From Ignavibacteriales bacterium (GTDB lineage: Bacteria > Bacteroidota > Ignavibacteria > Ignavibacteriales > SURF-24): 64,000 nucleotides of DNA. The notes under the pieces were generated by a model. The model saw nothing but the letters and a program-made list of their open reading frames with translations, had not been told where the DNA came from and ran no database searches. Below are positions 18,205 through 27,687 of this stretch, piece by piece. Each line of letters starts with the position of its first letter. The stretch's first letter is position 1. Made by a program: the position numbers and the translations under genes. The stretch lies in NCBI GenBank assembly GCA_026390815.1, contig JAPLFH010000047.1:1-64000 (forward strand). Direction: 5' to 3'.

Positions 18205-18337
18205 GAAATTAGAAATTTGAAATTAGAAATTGGAAATTAGAAATTGGAAATTAGGAACTGGAAATTAGAAACTGGAAATTAGAAACCGGAAATTGGAAAT
18301 TAGAAACTGGAAACTGGGAAGTAGAAGTTAGAAAGTT
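18205..18337. repeat. Heptanucleotide tract downstream of the M1 peptidase
   Basis: About nineteen consecutive 7-bp units dominated by GAAATTA and GAAATTG, drifting to GAAACTG, GGAACTG and GAAGTTA at the far end. The register is kept for the full 133 bases. It accounts for most of the 320-base gap between the M1 peptidase and the debranching enzyme; the remaining 140 bases before the next start hold only AT-rich sequence and a presumed promoter. Confidence 0.85.
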
Positions 18338-18484
18338 GATACTGAAGATTGTGGATTTATTTCTCCCATTAATTTACCTCAATACTGATTGATTTTTTTC
18401 GACAATAAAGTTAGAAATTATAAATTTAGAAAGTGAAGCCATCTTTTCCCTTTGAATTTTATTTGCTAAGTTGCTATCATAAAA

Positions 18485-20605
18485 ATGCAGAGTGAAATAA
18501 TGAAAGTAGTTTTTATAATTCTAAATTTCCTTTTACTTTGGTTTTCTAACAATGAAGGTGCAATATTGTTTATAAGTGATGATAACAAGCAGGAAGTTTT
18601 AACTCTTGCTGAATCCAAAGAACTTCTTCAGACAGATTTAAATAGATTCTATTCTAATAAAAGACTCGGCTCTTTTGTTGATGAAGGGAAAACGTATTTT
18701 AGATTATTCGCTCCAAATGCAAAAAAAATTATTCTTGCTACATTTGAAAAACCAGAACAGGAAGTTGGTAAAGAATTTTTAATGCAAATGGATAAAGATG
18801 GTGTTTGGGAATTTGTTTTTGATGGCGAACATTATGGACTTTTCTATGGATTTAAAGTAACTGACGAAGCTGGTAAAGAAAACAGTAAAACTATAGCGCT
18901 CGATCCTTATGCTAAAGCTGTGGCTACTTTTAATACTTATCTAAGTCCACGCAGAGCAATTGTTGTTAAAGAAGGGGATTATAACTGGGAAGGCGATGAA
19001 TGGATTCAACAAGATTGGCGCGATTTAATTATTTATGAAATGCACATCAAAGATCTTACAGCACATTCTTCATCTGGATCTAACCAACCCGGTACTTACA
19101 AAGGTTTAGTTGAAAAAGAAGGTAAAGGTGGAATTAACTACATAAAATCTCTCGGAGTAAATTCAGTTGAACTTTTACCTTCCCAGGAATTTGCCAACAT
19201 TGAAATTCCTTACAAGAAGCATTTAGCTGGAAAATATAACGCCTGGAATCCCTACGAAAGAAATTATTGGGGATATATGACCGCTTCTTTCTTTGCCCCA
19301 GCAGCTTACTATGCGGAGGATTGGAAGGAACTTCAATGGAATACCTGGATGGGAAAAGAAGCAAAGGCAGTAACGCAATTTAAGGACATGGTTAAAGCTT
19401 TCCACAAGGAAGGCATTAGTGTTATGATGGATGTTGTTTACAATCATCTTTCAGAATTTGAACTTGGTAATTTGAAGGAGATAGATTCCAAATATTATTT
19501 CCGTTTTGATGATAAAGGAAATTACAAATCAGAAAGTGGCTGCGGAAATGATATTAAAACTGAAAGACCAATGGCTCGGCGAATGATAATTGAAAGCATT
19601 TTGTATTGGATGAAAGAATATCACATAGATGGATTTAGATTTGATTTAGGAAAATTAATTGATTGGGAAACAATCGAGGAAATAATCCGCGAAGCTAAAA
19701 AAGTAAATCCAAATGTAGTTTTTGTTTGCGAACCCTGGGGTGGCGGATATGATCCTGCCGGATTTTCTTTAAGAGGATGGGGAAGCTGGAATGATCAGAT
19801 AAGGAATGGTGTTAAAGGAGAAAATCCAAACAACGGACAAGGCTGGATATTTGGAAAATGGTATGGTAACAATAATGCTGACAGAATTAAAAGTTATGTG
19901 AACGGAACATTAGTTAAAGATAAACTTGGACTTTTTCAGCAAAAAGAACATTCTGTAAATTATTTAGAAAGCCACGATGGTTATACACTTGGTGATTTTA
20001 TCCGGATTGGAACGGGTGAAGTAAAACCGGATATAAAAATTAAAGATGTGGAAAAGAATGCAGCACTTTCTCCGCTTCAATTGAAGTTGAATAAACTTGC
20101 TTCACTTTTTCTCTTTACTTCCCAGGGAATTACAATGATTGATGAAGGACAGGAATATGCCCGCAGCAAAGTAATTCCTACAACTTTAGAAGTTAAGGAT
20201 TCCTTAAAAGGAACAATTGATCACAACTCTTACAATAAAGATAATGAAACCAACTATCTAAACTTTAACCATGCGGATTTGAACAGAGATTTGGTTAATT
20301 ATTACAAAGGTTTAATTGAGCTTAGAAAAAAATATACTGCTTTCAGAAGAGCAAATTATGAAGATGTAAAATTTATTGAGTTGAAAGGAAAACCTTTTGC
20401 TTTGGGATATTCAATAAAATATGAAGGAACTGAATTTTTAGTATTATTAAATTCCGAGAATAAAACGGAAGTTAGGTTTGATCTGCCAGAAGGTGAGTGG
20501 GATATTTTAGTTAATCCAGAAAAAGCTGGTATAGTTTCTTTAGGAAAAATTCTAAAAACAATTACACTCCAGCCAAAAGATGGGTATGTTTTAATTAAAA
20601 AATAA
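18485..20605 (+). CDS. GH13 alpha-glucan debranching enzyme (pullulanase/isoamylase type)
   Basis: 706 residues with a probable N-terminal signal peptide, so likely periplasmic. MKVVF, five codons in (18500), is an equally good start. A CBM48 domain (FRLFAPNAKKIILATFE, residues 70-150) precedes a GH13 barrel. The barrel has DVVYNH, HIDGFRFDLGKLID with the nucleophile aspartate, VFVCEPWG with the acid/base glutamate, and LESHDGYTL. It cleaves alpha-1,6 branches. Where classical type I pullulanases have YNWGYDP this protein has NYWGYMTASFFAP, closer to GlgX/isoamylase enzymes, while the SGCGNDIKTERPMARR stretch is pullulanase-like; the exact specificity is therefore open. It has no T9SS domain. 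It fits with malQ at 7875. Confidence 0.87.
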   Translation: MQSEIMKVVFIILNFLLLWFSNNEGAILFISDDNKQEVLTLAESKELLQTDLNRFYSNKRLGSFVDEGKTYFRLFAPNAKKIILATFEKPEQEVGKEFLMQMDKDGVWEFVFDGEHYGLFYGFKVTDEAGKENSKTIALDPYAKAVATFNTYLSPRRAIVVKEGDYNWEGDEWIQQDWRDLIIYEMHIKDLTAHSSSGSNQPGTYKGLVEKEGKGGINYIKSLGVNSVELLPSQEFANIEIPYKKHLAGKYNAWNPYERNYWGYMTASFFAPAAYYAEDWKELQWNTWMGKEAKAVTQFKDMVKAFHKEGISVMMDVVYNHLSEFELGNLKEIDSKYYFRFDDKGNYKSESGCGNDIKTERPMARRMIIESILYWMKEYHIDGFRFDLGKLIDWETIEEIIREAKKVNPNVVFVCEPWGGGYDPAGFSLRGWGSWNDQIRNGVKGENPNNGQGWIFGKWYGNNNADRIKSYVNGTLVKDKLGLFQQKEHSVNYLESHDGYTLGDFIRIGTGEVKPDIKIKDVEKNAALSPLQLKLNKLASLFLFTSQGITMIDEGQEYARSKVIPTTLEVKDSLKGTIDHNSYNKDNETNYLNFNHADLNRDLVNYYKGLIELRKKYTAFRRANYEDVKFIELKGKPFALGYSIKYEGTEFLVLLNSENKTEVRFDLPEGEWDILVNPEKAGIVSLGKILKTITLQPKDGYVLIKK

Positions 20606-20694
20606 ATCCCACTATTTTAGTTTCAACTTTGTGGTTCATTCCTTTTGAAGAGCCTAAAGTGATAAATAAGAAAACAAAGTTTAGGTGATAAATT

Positions 20695-21294
20695 ATGAAG
20701 CTACTTTTTCTATTCCTGTTTGTCTCTGCAATTCCTCTTTATTCACAAAGTGATACAGCAATTGTTTTTCTCGGAAGCATCGATTCAACAATTGCTACAG
20801 ATGTAAAGTATGCAACAATTAATAATTTTACTGGCAAAATCCTTTATCCAACACCCAAAGTATATTTAAGAAAAATTGTTGGTAAAAAATTGTCTGAAGT
20901 GCAAAAATATCTTGTTAAAAATTTTAATCTTCGCTTAAAAATATTTGATTGCTACCGTCCGCTTTCAGTTCAGAAAAAAATGTGGGCTATTATGCCAAAT
21001 GAAGATTATGTTGCAAACCCGGCTAAAGGCTCGCGGCATAACCGTGGCGCTGCTGTAGACCTTACTCTTATTGATTCCCTGGGTAATGAAATTGATATGG
21101 GTACACCTTATGATGATTTTACTAAAAAAGCTAACCGCGATTACCTGGATTTACCGGAACTGGTAAAAAAGAACAGAAAGATATTAGAAGTTGCAATGAT
21201 AAAGTTTGGATTCGAACCAATGCGTACAGAATGGTGGCACTATGATTTTAAAGGTTGGTCAAGATTTTCTATTCTGGATGTTGAAATAAAATGA
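20695..21294 (+). CDS. D-alanyl-D-alanine dipeptidase (M15D, VanX/DdpX family)
   Basis: A 199-residue zinc dipeptidase with a signal peptide (MKLLFLFLFVSAIPLYSQ). Zinc motifs are SRHNRGAAVDLTL near residue 118 (His and Asp ligands) and EWWHYDF near 181 (catalytic Glu and His ligand). FDCYRPLSVQ carries the conserved arginine. It hydrolyses D-Ala-D-Ala, giving D-alanine for recycling from cell-wall turnover; the exported, stand-alone setting without van genes argues against a resistance role. It follows the debranching enzyme by 89 bases on the same strand. Confidence 0.92.
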   Translation: MKLLFLFLFVSAIPLYSQSDTAIVFLGSIDSTIATDVKYATINNFTGKILYPTPKVYLRKIVGKKLSEVQKYLVKNFNLRLKIFDCYRPLSVQKKMWAIMPNEDYVANPAKGSRHNRGAAVDLTLIDSLGNEIDMGTPYDDFTKKANRDYLDLPELVKKNRKILEVAMIKFGFEPMRTEWWHYDFKGWSRFSILDVEIK

Positions 21295-21354
21295 AAAGGT
21301 TCACGACTTCCCATTTCTTCCTAATTTAAAGTAAAACTCAATTATTAAATTTTT

Positions 21355-21389
21355 AATTCGTAATTAAAAATTCGTAATTCATAATTAAC
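21355..21389. repeat. Heptanucleotide tract at the hybrid kinase stop codon
   Basis: Five 7-bp units of the type AATTCGT, AATTAAA and AATTCAT. The kinase stop codon (complement of TTA at 21385-21387) lies within the last unit. Confidence 0.65.
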
Positions 21390-24300
21390 TAAACAGCGCT
21401 TTCCTTAATGACTTTTCAATTGCTGTTCTAAGGCTGCTAAGATTAACCGGTTTCTGGAAGATAAATTCAACTCCAATTTGTCGGTATTCTTCCGTAATAT
21501 TTTTGTTTATATCAGCACTTAAAACTATTACAGGTGGTTTGCCTTTAATATCAGAAACCATAATTTTCTTTACCAAATCGTAACCGCTCATCTCCGGCAT
21601 CTTATGATCAGTTATTATTAAAGCCGGTGTTGCCTGCAAAAGTATTGCAAAAGCTTCTCTGCCGTTATTAGCAACATCAATTCTGTATGCAGGAATAATA
21701 TTCTTCAGGATTTTTGTGTAGAGTAATCTATCAGTTTTGTTATCATCAACTAAAAGAATATTAACAGCGGCAACCGGAATAGTAAAATTAAATTCAGAAC
21801 TTCTTCCGTATTCACTTTCCACCCAAATTTTACCGCCATGCTTTTCAACAATATCGTGGACAATCGATAATCCTAAACCACTTCCATGTTCGCCGGCAGT
21901 ACCATTTGTTGTATATTTTGTCTCAACTTTAAAGAGTTTCTCTATGTTTTCTTTCTGAATTCCGGTTCCAGAATCTTTAACAATAAATTGGATTTGATTT
22001 TGACTTAGATTAGGATGTGCAGAGATGACAATATCCCCACCATTTTTGGTAAACTTGATAGCATTGGAAAGAAGGTTATTGAAAACCTGAAGTAGCAGAT
22101 CAGCATCCGCGTGAATAAATACGTTTTGTTTAACTAAGGATTGAATCATAATTTGTTTTTTAAGTGCAATTCCCTGAACAATATTAATTGCCTTCTCAAC
22201 AATATCATTTGCATTCAATCTCTCGGGTTCAAATTTAACTCTTCCGGTTTGTAACCTTGTCCAATCTAAAAGAGAATTAACCAACGCTAACATATTATTA
22301 GAGGATGTCTGGATATGACCTATATATTGATTTCTCTCCACTTCAGAAATATTTTTTTCACTTTGGAGTATTTCTGTAAATCCGAGGATTGAACTAAATG
22401 GAGTACGTATATCGTGAGATATTATTGAAATAAATTTATCCTTTGCATCATTCAATTCTTTTAGCTGCAAGGCAGATTTCTTCAAATCTTCTTCTGCTTT
22501 TTTACTTAAAGAAATATCGCTCACTAACCCATAAATTTTAGATGGCTTACCATCAATATCACGCTTTACATTAATTTTATTTCTAACCCAAACGATGTTT
22601 CCAATTCTATTTACAATTCTAAATTCAATTTCATCGGAAAATCTTGCAGAATCGCTTAACAGCAGCTTTAGTTTGTTCTTTACAAATTCAGAATCATTCG
22701 GATAAATAATTTTAAACCATAATTTAGAATCGCGGATGAATTGTTCTTGTTTGTAGCCAGTTACCTTTTCTATAGTTGATGTATAAAAAACACTTCGTAG
22801 TCTATCGCCAATTCTTTCCGCGGTCCATAAAAAGTCTTCTATATTTTCAGTAATACTTCTGTACTTTTCCTCTGAATCCCTCAATGCTTCCTGGGCACGT
22901 TTCCTTTCAGTAACATCTCTGCAAACAGAAACAATATAAATATTGGATTCCGATTCATACGTAGTAACGGAGGTACCCACAAAAAAAACAGTACCATCTT
23001 TTCTTTTACCAATAAATTCAAAATTTGTTGGCGCTTCTTCTCTCGATTCTCTTAATCCAATATAAGATGCAATACGTGGTCGATCATCTTCGGCTACCAA
23101 TTCTAAAGGGTTCATACCGCTTATTTGATCGGCACTTTCATACCCAAAAATTTTAGCAAAGGAATTATTCACTAAAATTATTTTTTTATTAACTTCAACA
23201 GAAATACCATCGCGGGAGGCTTCGTAAACGGAACGAATCATTAATAAATGTCTTTCAACTTCTTTCTTTTCTGTAATGTCCGAAAAAATTCCGTTAAAAT
23301 ATTTTAGCTGGTTACTATAGTCAAAAACCGGTGAAAAATTTGCTAAGATGAAAAACTTCTTTCCGGATTTAGCTATGCACGGTAATTCTATCGGTTTAGC
23401 TTGTGGCTTTAGAAAATCATCAAGGTTGAAATATTTAAAAATATCAAATGATTCATCAAGCAGATCCTTAAAGAATTTGAAGCGGAGTTCTGCCTCTTCA
23501 TATTCAAACATTTTAATAAAGCTGGGATTTGCAAAAATAATTTTGCCATCTAAATCCATATTACAGATAAATTCATTTGCATTAAGAACAATATTACGAA
23601 ATCTTTCCTCTGAAGTTCTAAGTTCCTTTTCGATTTCAATGCGTTCAGTTACATTAGAGCAAAGCATAACAATCGATTTGAAATTTTCTTCTACCATTAA
23701 CATTACTTTAACAGCAATGTGTTCATCCTTGCCTTGCTTATTTTTAGTCTTTAATTCACTTTGCCAAGGAACGCCCGTTTCAATTTCTACCACAATGCCA
23801 TCAAAATACTTTTTATTGAATGCTTTAATTACCTTTCCAATAAATTTTCCATAAACCTCGCTGCGCGAGTGGTCGAATAATAATTCGGCTGATTTGTTCC
23901 AGAAATTAATGTTGCCATTTAAATCAAGACCAATTAGTGCATCAGAAACTGATGATGTAATTATTTGGTATCGCTTTAACTCTTCAAGTTCTCCTTCGTG
24001 TTTTTTCCTTTCTAAAATTTCTAAAGAAATGTCCTTTATCATTATAAAAAGAAGCTGAGTACTTTTTCTTGCAGGTTTATATGGTAGGATTTTTAATTGT
24101 AAAGTTAGAGTGTTTCCATTTTGGTCCAGTGGCAGGTTTTCTACAACAGGCCGATTTTCTGTTGAATATTTGTCAATAGCCTGCTTAACATTTTGAATAG
24201 AAGCAGCCTGGAAAAGATCAGTTATATTATTGTTTATTATTTCCTTGTCGGCAAATAACTTTTTCCCCAACTCGTTTGATGAAATATATTTGATATTAAA

Positions 24301-24774
24301 GTTAGCATCGGTTATAAAAAAGAAATCGCAATACTCCTTAAGTGTTTTTTCAAAAGCATCATTCTTAAACAGGTTATCCTGGCGGGCATCTGCAGTAACA
24401 CGTAAATCTTCAATTACAAGAATTCCACCGCTGAAAATTTCATTTTCATTAAGCGTCGCGCCCTTTACGATTATTGAAATTTCTCCACCGCCGATTGTTT
24501 TTACACTTTTAATTTCCTTTTCAAAAAATATTCCTTCAGCAAGTCCTAATAATTCATCTTTTATCTTTAAGGAATTGATGGATTTAGTTTCCAGCAAGTT
24601 TTTGCCAAGTAGTGAACCGGATTCCTTTTTATCAAGTATACCAAAGCTGTAAAGATTTTCATTGATATGTTTGATTTCCCAATTTGAATTGAAATATAAA
24701 ATCCCAATTGGAGCTTTTTCTATAATTTGAGCAAATTCTTCTACCAGATTATTCTGGTTGGTTTCTTTTTGCAT
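21385..24774 (-). CDS. Multi-PAS hybrid sensor histidine kinase/response regulator
   Basis: A 1129-residue protein with no clear membrane segment, so probably a cytosolic sensor. About six PAS domains, several with PAC ends such as 'DITEKK' and 'DVTERKRAQEAL', fill residues 10-760. The HisKA dimerisation helix has ISHDIRTPFSSILGF with the phosphorylated histidine near 787. The HATPase domain has NLLSNAIKFT and GSGLGLSIV. A C-terminal receiver has NILLVDDNKTDR and the phospho-acceptor aspartate of IITDHKMP near 1055. There is no output domain, so the signal must pass to another regulator or to an Hpt protein not in view. The input signal is unknown. It is monocistronic. Confidence 0.92.
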   Translation of the reverse strand: MQKETNQNNLVEEFAQIIEKAPIGILYFNSNWEIKHINENLYSFGILDKKESGSLLGKNLLETKSINSLKIKDELLGLAEGIFFEKEIKSVKTIGGGEISIIVKGATLNENEIFSGGILVIEDLRVTADARQDNLFKNDAFEKTLKEYCDFFFITDANFNIKYISSNELGKKLFADKEIINNNITDLFQAASIQNVKQAIDKYSTENRPVVENLPLDQNGNTLTLQLKILPYKPARKSTQLLFIMIKDISLEILERKKHEGELEELKRYQIITSSVSDALIGLDLNGNINFWNKSAELLFDHSRSEVYGKFIGKVIKAFNKKYFDGIVVEIETGVPWQSELKTKNKQGKDEHIAVKVMLMVEENFKSIVMLCSNVTERIEIEKELRTSEERFRNIVLNANEFICNMDLDGKIIFANPSFIKMFEYEEAELRFKFFKDLLDESFDIFKYFNLDDFLKPQAKPIELPCIAKSGKKFFILANFSPVFDYSNQLKYFNGIFSDITEKKEVERHLLMIRSVYEASRDGISVEVNKKIILVNNSFAKIFGYESADQISGMNPLELVAEDDRPRIASYIGLRESREEAPTNFEFIGKRKDGTVFFVGTSVTTYESESNIYIVSVCRDVTERKRAQEALRDSEEKYRSITENIEDFLWTAERIGDRLRSVFYTSTIEKVTGYKQEQFIRDSKLWFKIIYPNDSEFVKNKLKLLLSDSARFSDEIEFRIVNRIGNIVWVRNKINVKRDIDGKPSKIYGLVSDISLSKKAEEDLKKSALQLKELNDAKDKFISIISHDIRTPFSSILGFTEILQSEKNISEVERNQYIGHIQTSSNNMLALVNSLLDWTRLQTGRVKFEPERLNANDIVEKAINIVQGIALKKQIMIQSLVKQNVFIHADADLLLQVFNNLLSNAIKFTKNGGDIVISAHPNLSQNQIQFIVKDSGTGIQKENIEKLFKVETKYTTNGTAGEHGSGLGLSIVHDIVEKHGGKIWVESEYGRSSEFNFTIPVAAVNILLVDDNKTDRLLYTKILKNIIPAYRIDVANNGREAFAILLQATPALIITDHKMPEMSGYDLVKKIMVSDIKGKPPVIVLSADINKNITEEYRQIGVEFIFQKPVNLSSLRTAIEKSLRKALFS

Positions 24775-25262
24775 AGATTTTAAAATGTTTTATAAACTCA
24801 AAAATTCTTTCAGGTTGAATATAAGAAATTTATTTAAGAGGAATTAGTAAAAAAGAATTTGCAAAGAGAAGAAATTTGAAAGAAAAATTATCGCGATGCT
24901 TACATTTTGGTTTAAAGAAATGCGCTCCTATGTTGTTTGGGGTGCTTAGATTTAGATGGTTTATAATTTCTACTTTGGCTCAACTGTAAATAACACTTTT
25001 TGAAGTATTGATGAAATTCTATACTAATTCAGTAAAAATGATAAATGAAATAAATGCAACCTTTGTTAGTGACATTCATTTATGAGTAATTTCCCACCAA
25101 AGACAAAGCTGAAATTTTCTAGAAATAAAAAACATTGTTTATTAAATAATTGTGAGTAAAACATTTTATCACACGATAAATAAGATTAAAGTTAAAACTG
25201 ATTTAATTGTGTTTATAAAACGATTGTTATAAATTGCTTTTGAAAATAAACGCAGGGATGAA
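24775..25262. promoter_or_regulatory. Divergent regulatory region of the hybrid kinase and M28 peptidase
   Basis: A 488-base gap without genes. TTTATC (25165-25170), ACAC, GATAAA (25175-25180) form a perfect interrupted palindrome about 83 bases before the M28 start codon. It could be an operator or a small hairpin. GCAGGGA just before the peptidase ATG is its ribosome-binding site. No convincing promoter boxes were found for the kinase. Confidence 0.3.
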
Positions 25263-27548
25263 ATGAAAGCTATTACCATAAAAGTATTTTGTCTTCATTT
25301 GCTTTTAGCAGGATTTATTGCTTCACAAACAAATCCGATATTTAGTAAATCTTCCAATTCACTATCTACAGATTCACTTATTACAAGTATAGTTTCTGAG
25401 ATAAACAGTGATTCAATCAGAAGCTATATTCAGTCATTGCAGGATTTTAAAACACGTATGGTCATAGCTCCAAATAAAGACTCAGTGGTTAATTGGTTAG
25501 TAAACAAATTTAAAAGCTTTGGGCTTACTGACGTTGAAATTGATACGTGTACAGGTTTGGTTTTAGGAACATATAATATTCCGGCCTTGCAAAAGAATAT
25601 CGTTGCTACTTTAAAGGGAACCGTTGATTCAAATGAGGTATTTGTTATTGGCGGGCATTATGATTCAATGAACAACAAGGGTGCAGATCCAATGATAAGC
25701 GCTCCCGGCGCCGATGATAACGCAAGCGGTGTTTCATCTGTCCTTGAGTGTGCGCGGGTAATAATGGAAAAAGGGTATAAACCCAATGCAACAATTAAAT
25801 TTATTGCATATGATGGTGAAGAATTGTGTCACCCTTCTGGCAGCAAATGCTTTGCAGATAAAATTCTTGGACAAGGGAAGAAAGTTATTTTAGCAATAAA
25901 TAGTGATATGATTGCTAACTCAACTTTACCTTTAAAAAATAGTGCTGTACAGATTTTTTACAATCCCAGTGACTTTTTATTTTATAAAAATCTTTCAGAA
26001 TTTACTGTACAAGGAGTATCAGTTCTTAATGTAATAAGTAAAACTGATATAGTGAGTGCTGATAACGGAGAGTTTTTTAGTAACAAAATACCGACAATTG
26101 ATTTTATGGAAGATCAATTCAACGGAACATTATATCATTCCTCCAATGATCTTGTTGAAAATTATAATATGGAATATTGTACGGAAATAATTAAAATTAT
26201 TTGTGCTACATTAATATCGGCAATAGAGTCAAATTTGCTTCCCAAGCCTATATATATTTTAATCGCTAGACCAAAATTGTACAAAATAGAATTACAGTGG
26301 AGACCTTATAGTGAAACCAGAGTTAATGGATTTAACATTTACAGAGGATTAGCTCTACAAGGGGAAAAAATAAAATTAAACACAGAAGTAATTAAAGATA
26401 CATCATATTTAGATGATACTGCACAAAATGGAATCTATTATTTTTATGAAGTTAAAGCGGTTGATAGTATGGGCAGAGAAAGTAATTTTAATAAAATAGT
26501 AAAAGCAAGAGCAATTTCTTTAGACCAAGGAATCCTAGTAGTTGATGAAACCAAAGATGGTACAGGTGCATTAACTAATCCATCAGATGCACAAGTTGAT
26601 ACTTTTTATAGTCAATTGCTCTATAATTTTAACAAAAAGGATTTTGATATTGTTAAAGATGGATATGTTACTTTATCAGATCTCGGGGCGTTCTCTTCGA
26701 TTCTATGGCATGGCAATGATGATGTAAATTTGCTTGCATTTAAAAATAGTGAGGATATTAAAAAATATTTAGAAGCTGGTGGGAAATTATTGTTTGATAG
26801 TTTTCTCCCTTCAAAAGCCTTGGTAAGCAATATTTTTTATGAAGCAGACTACAATGTGGGAGATTTCATGTACGATGTCTTCAAGATAAAGCATATGGAA
26901 AGAAAGCCAAATACACTCTTTTTTAGTGCAAAGCCAATTGATCTGAGTTATAATTTGTTAGAAGTTGATACAACCAAAACGGCAGCTAATTTAAAATATC
27001 ATTTATTAAATATTGAGAGTATTTCGGCTGCTCCTGGTGGCAAAGAAATATATAATTATGATACTAAATATGATTCAGCATCATCAAAGGGCAGTATGAA
27101 AGGATTGCCGGTAGGAGTAGAATATCTTGGCAGCGATTACAAAGTAATAACACTTAGCTTTCCTCTTTATTATATGAACCAGGAACAAGCAAAAGAACTT
27201 GTGCAAAACATAATGTTAAATAAGTTTAATGAAGCGACCGGAGTAGAACGTAAAGAAGAAAAAGTTGTCCCTGCGGAATATTTTTTATATCAGAATTATC
27301 CCAATCCATTCAATCCTTCGACAACAATACATTATCAAATTCCAGCGGCAGGATTTGTAGTACTTAAAGTTTATGATGTTCTGGGAAGAGAAGTAGCAAC
27401 ATTAGTAAATGAAGAAAAGCCAGCAGGTCGTTATCGAGTAGAATTTAATGCAAGTTCTCGCTCAGCGGGATTTTCAAGTGGTATTTATTTCTACCAGCTT
27501 AGGACAGGTAATTTTGTTTCAACTAAGAAAATGTTAGTGATAAAATAA
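25263..27548 (+). CDS. Secreted M28 zinc peptidase with T9SS sorting domain
   Basis: 761 residues. A signal peptide (to about residue 21) is followed by an M28 aminopeptidase domain with the full set of di-zinc ligands: GGHYDS, GADDNASG, YDGEE, NSDMI and YHSSND, spanning residues 125-300. Next comes a fibronectin-III-like domain (about 320-420: YKIELQWRPYSETRVNGFNIYRG), then a region of about 220 residues resembling a class I amidotransferase-like or ThuA-type fold (GILVVDETKDG to YYMNQEQAKELV; only a guess). The T9SS type A domain begins YQNYPNPFNPSTTI. It probably acts outside the cell on peptides. It opens the lipoprotein/TonB block, 139 bases before the first propeller lipoprotein. Confidence 0.92.
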   Translation: MKAITIKVFCLHLLLAGFIASQTNPIFSKSSNSLSTDSLITSIVSEINSDSIRSYIQSLQDFKTRMVIAPNKDSVVNWLVNKFKSFGLTDVEIDTCTGLVLGTYNIPALQKNIVATLKGTVDSNEVFVIGGHYDSMNNKGADPMISAPGADDNASGVSSVLECARVIMEKGYKPNATIKFIAYDGEELCHPSGSKCFADKILGQGKKVILAINSDMIANSTLPLKNSAVQIFYNPSDFLFYKNLSEFTVQGVSVLNVISKTDIVSADNGEFFSNKIPTIDFMEDQFNGTLYHSSNDLVENYNMEYCTEIIKIICATLISAIESNLLPKPIYILIARPKLYKIELQWRPYSETRVNGFNIYRGLALQGEKIKLNTEVIKDTSYLDDTAQNGIYYFYEVKAVDSMGRESNFNKIVKARAISLDQGILVVDETKDGTGALTNPSDAQVDTFYSQLLYNFNKKDFDIVKDGYVTLSDLGAFSSILWHGNDDVNLLAFKNSEDIKKYLEAGGKLLFDSFLPSKALVSNIFYEADYNVGDFMYDVFKIKHMERKPNTLFFSAKPIDLSYNLLEVDTTKTAANLKYHLLNIESISAAPGGKEIYNYDTKYDSASSKGSMKGLPVGVEYLGSDYKVITLSFPLYYMNQEQAKELVQNIMLNKFNEATGVERKEEKVVPAEYFLYQNYPNPFNPSTTIHYQIPAAGFVVLKVYDVLGREVATLVNEEKPAGRYRVEFNASSRSAGFSSGIYFYQLRTGNFVSTKKMLVIK

Positions 27549-27687
27549 TTTTAATCAACGGTCTTTTACTTTCAACTTTATTAGAATAACTTAAAGGAGA
27601 ACCAACAAAAACAGATCTTTGTGTTAAATATGGAATCTCACAAGCTTGGTATTTAATAACAACTGGCAGTTGTTTTTAGTTTTAAAC

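Noticed and set aside
23348-23854. 168-codon plus-strand frame inside the hybrid kinase gene
   Set aside because: It is antisense to well-conserved PAS domains and has no family features.
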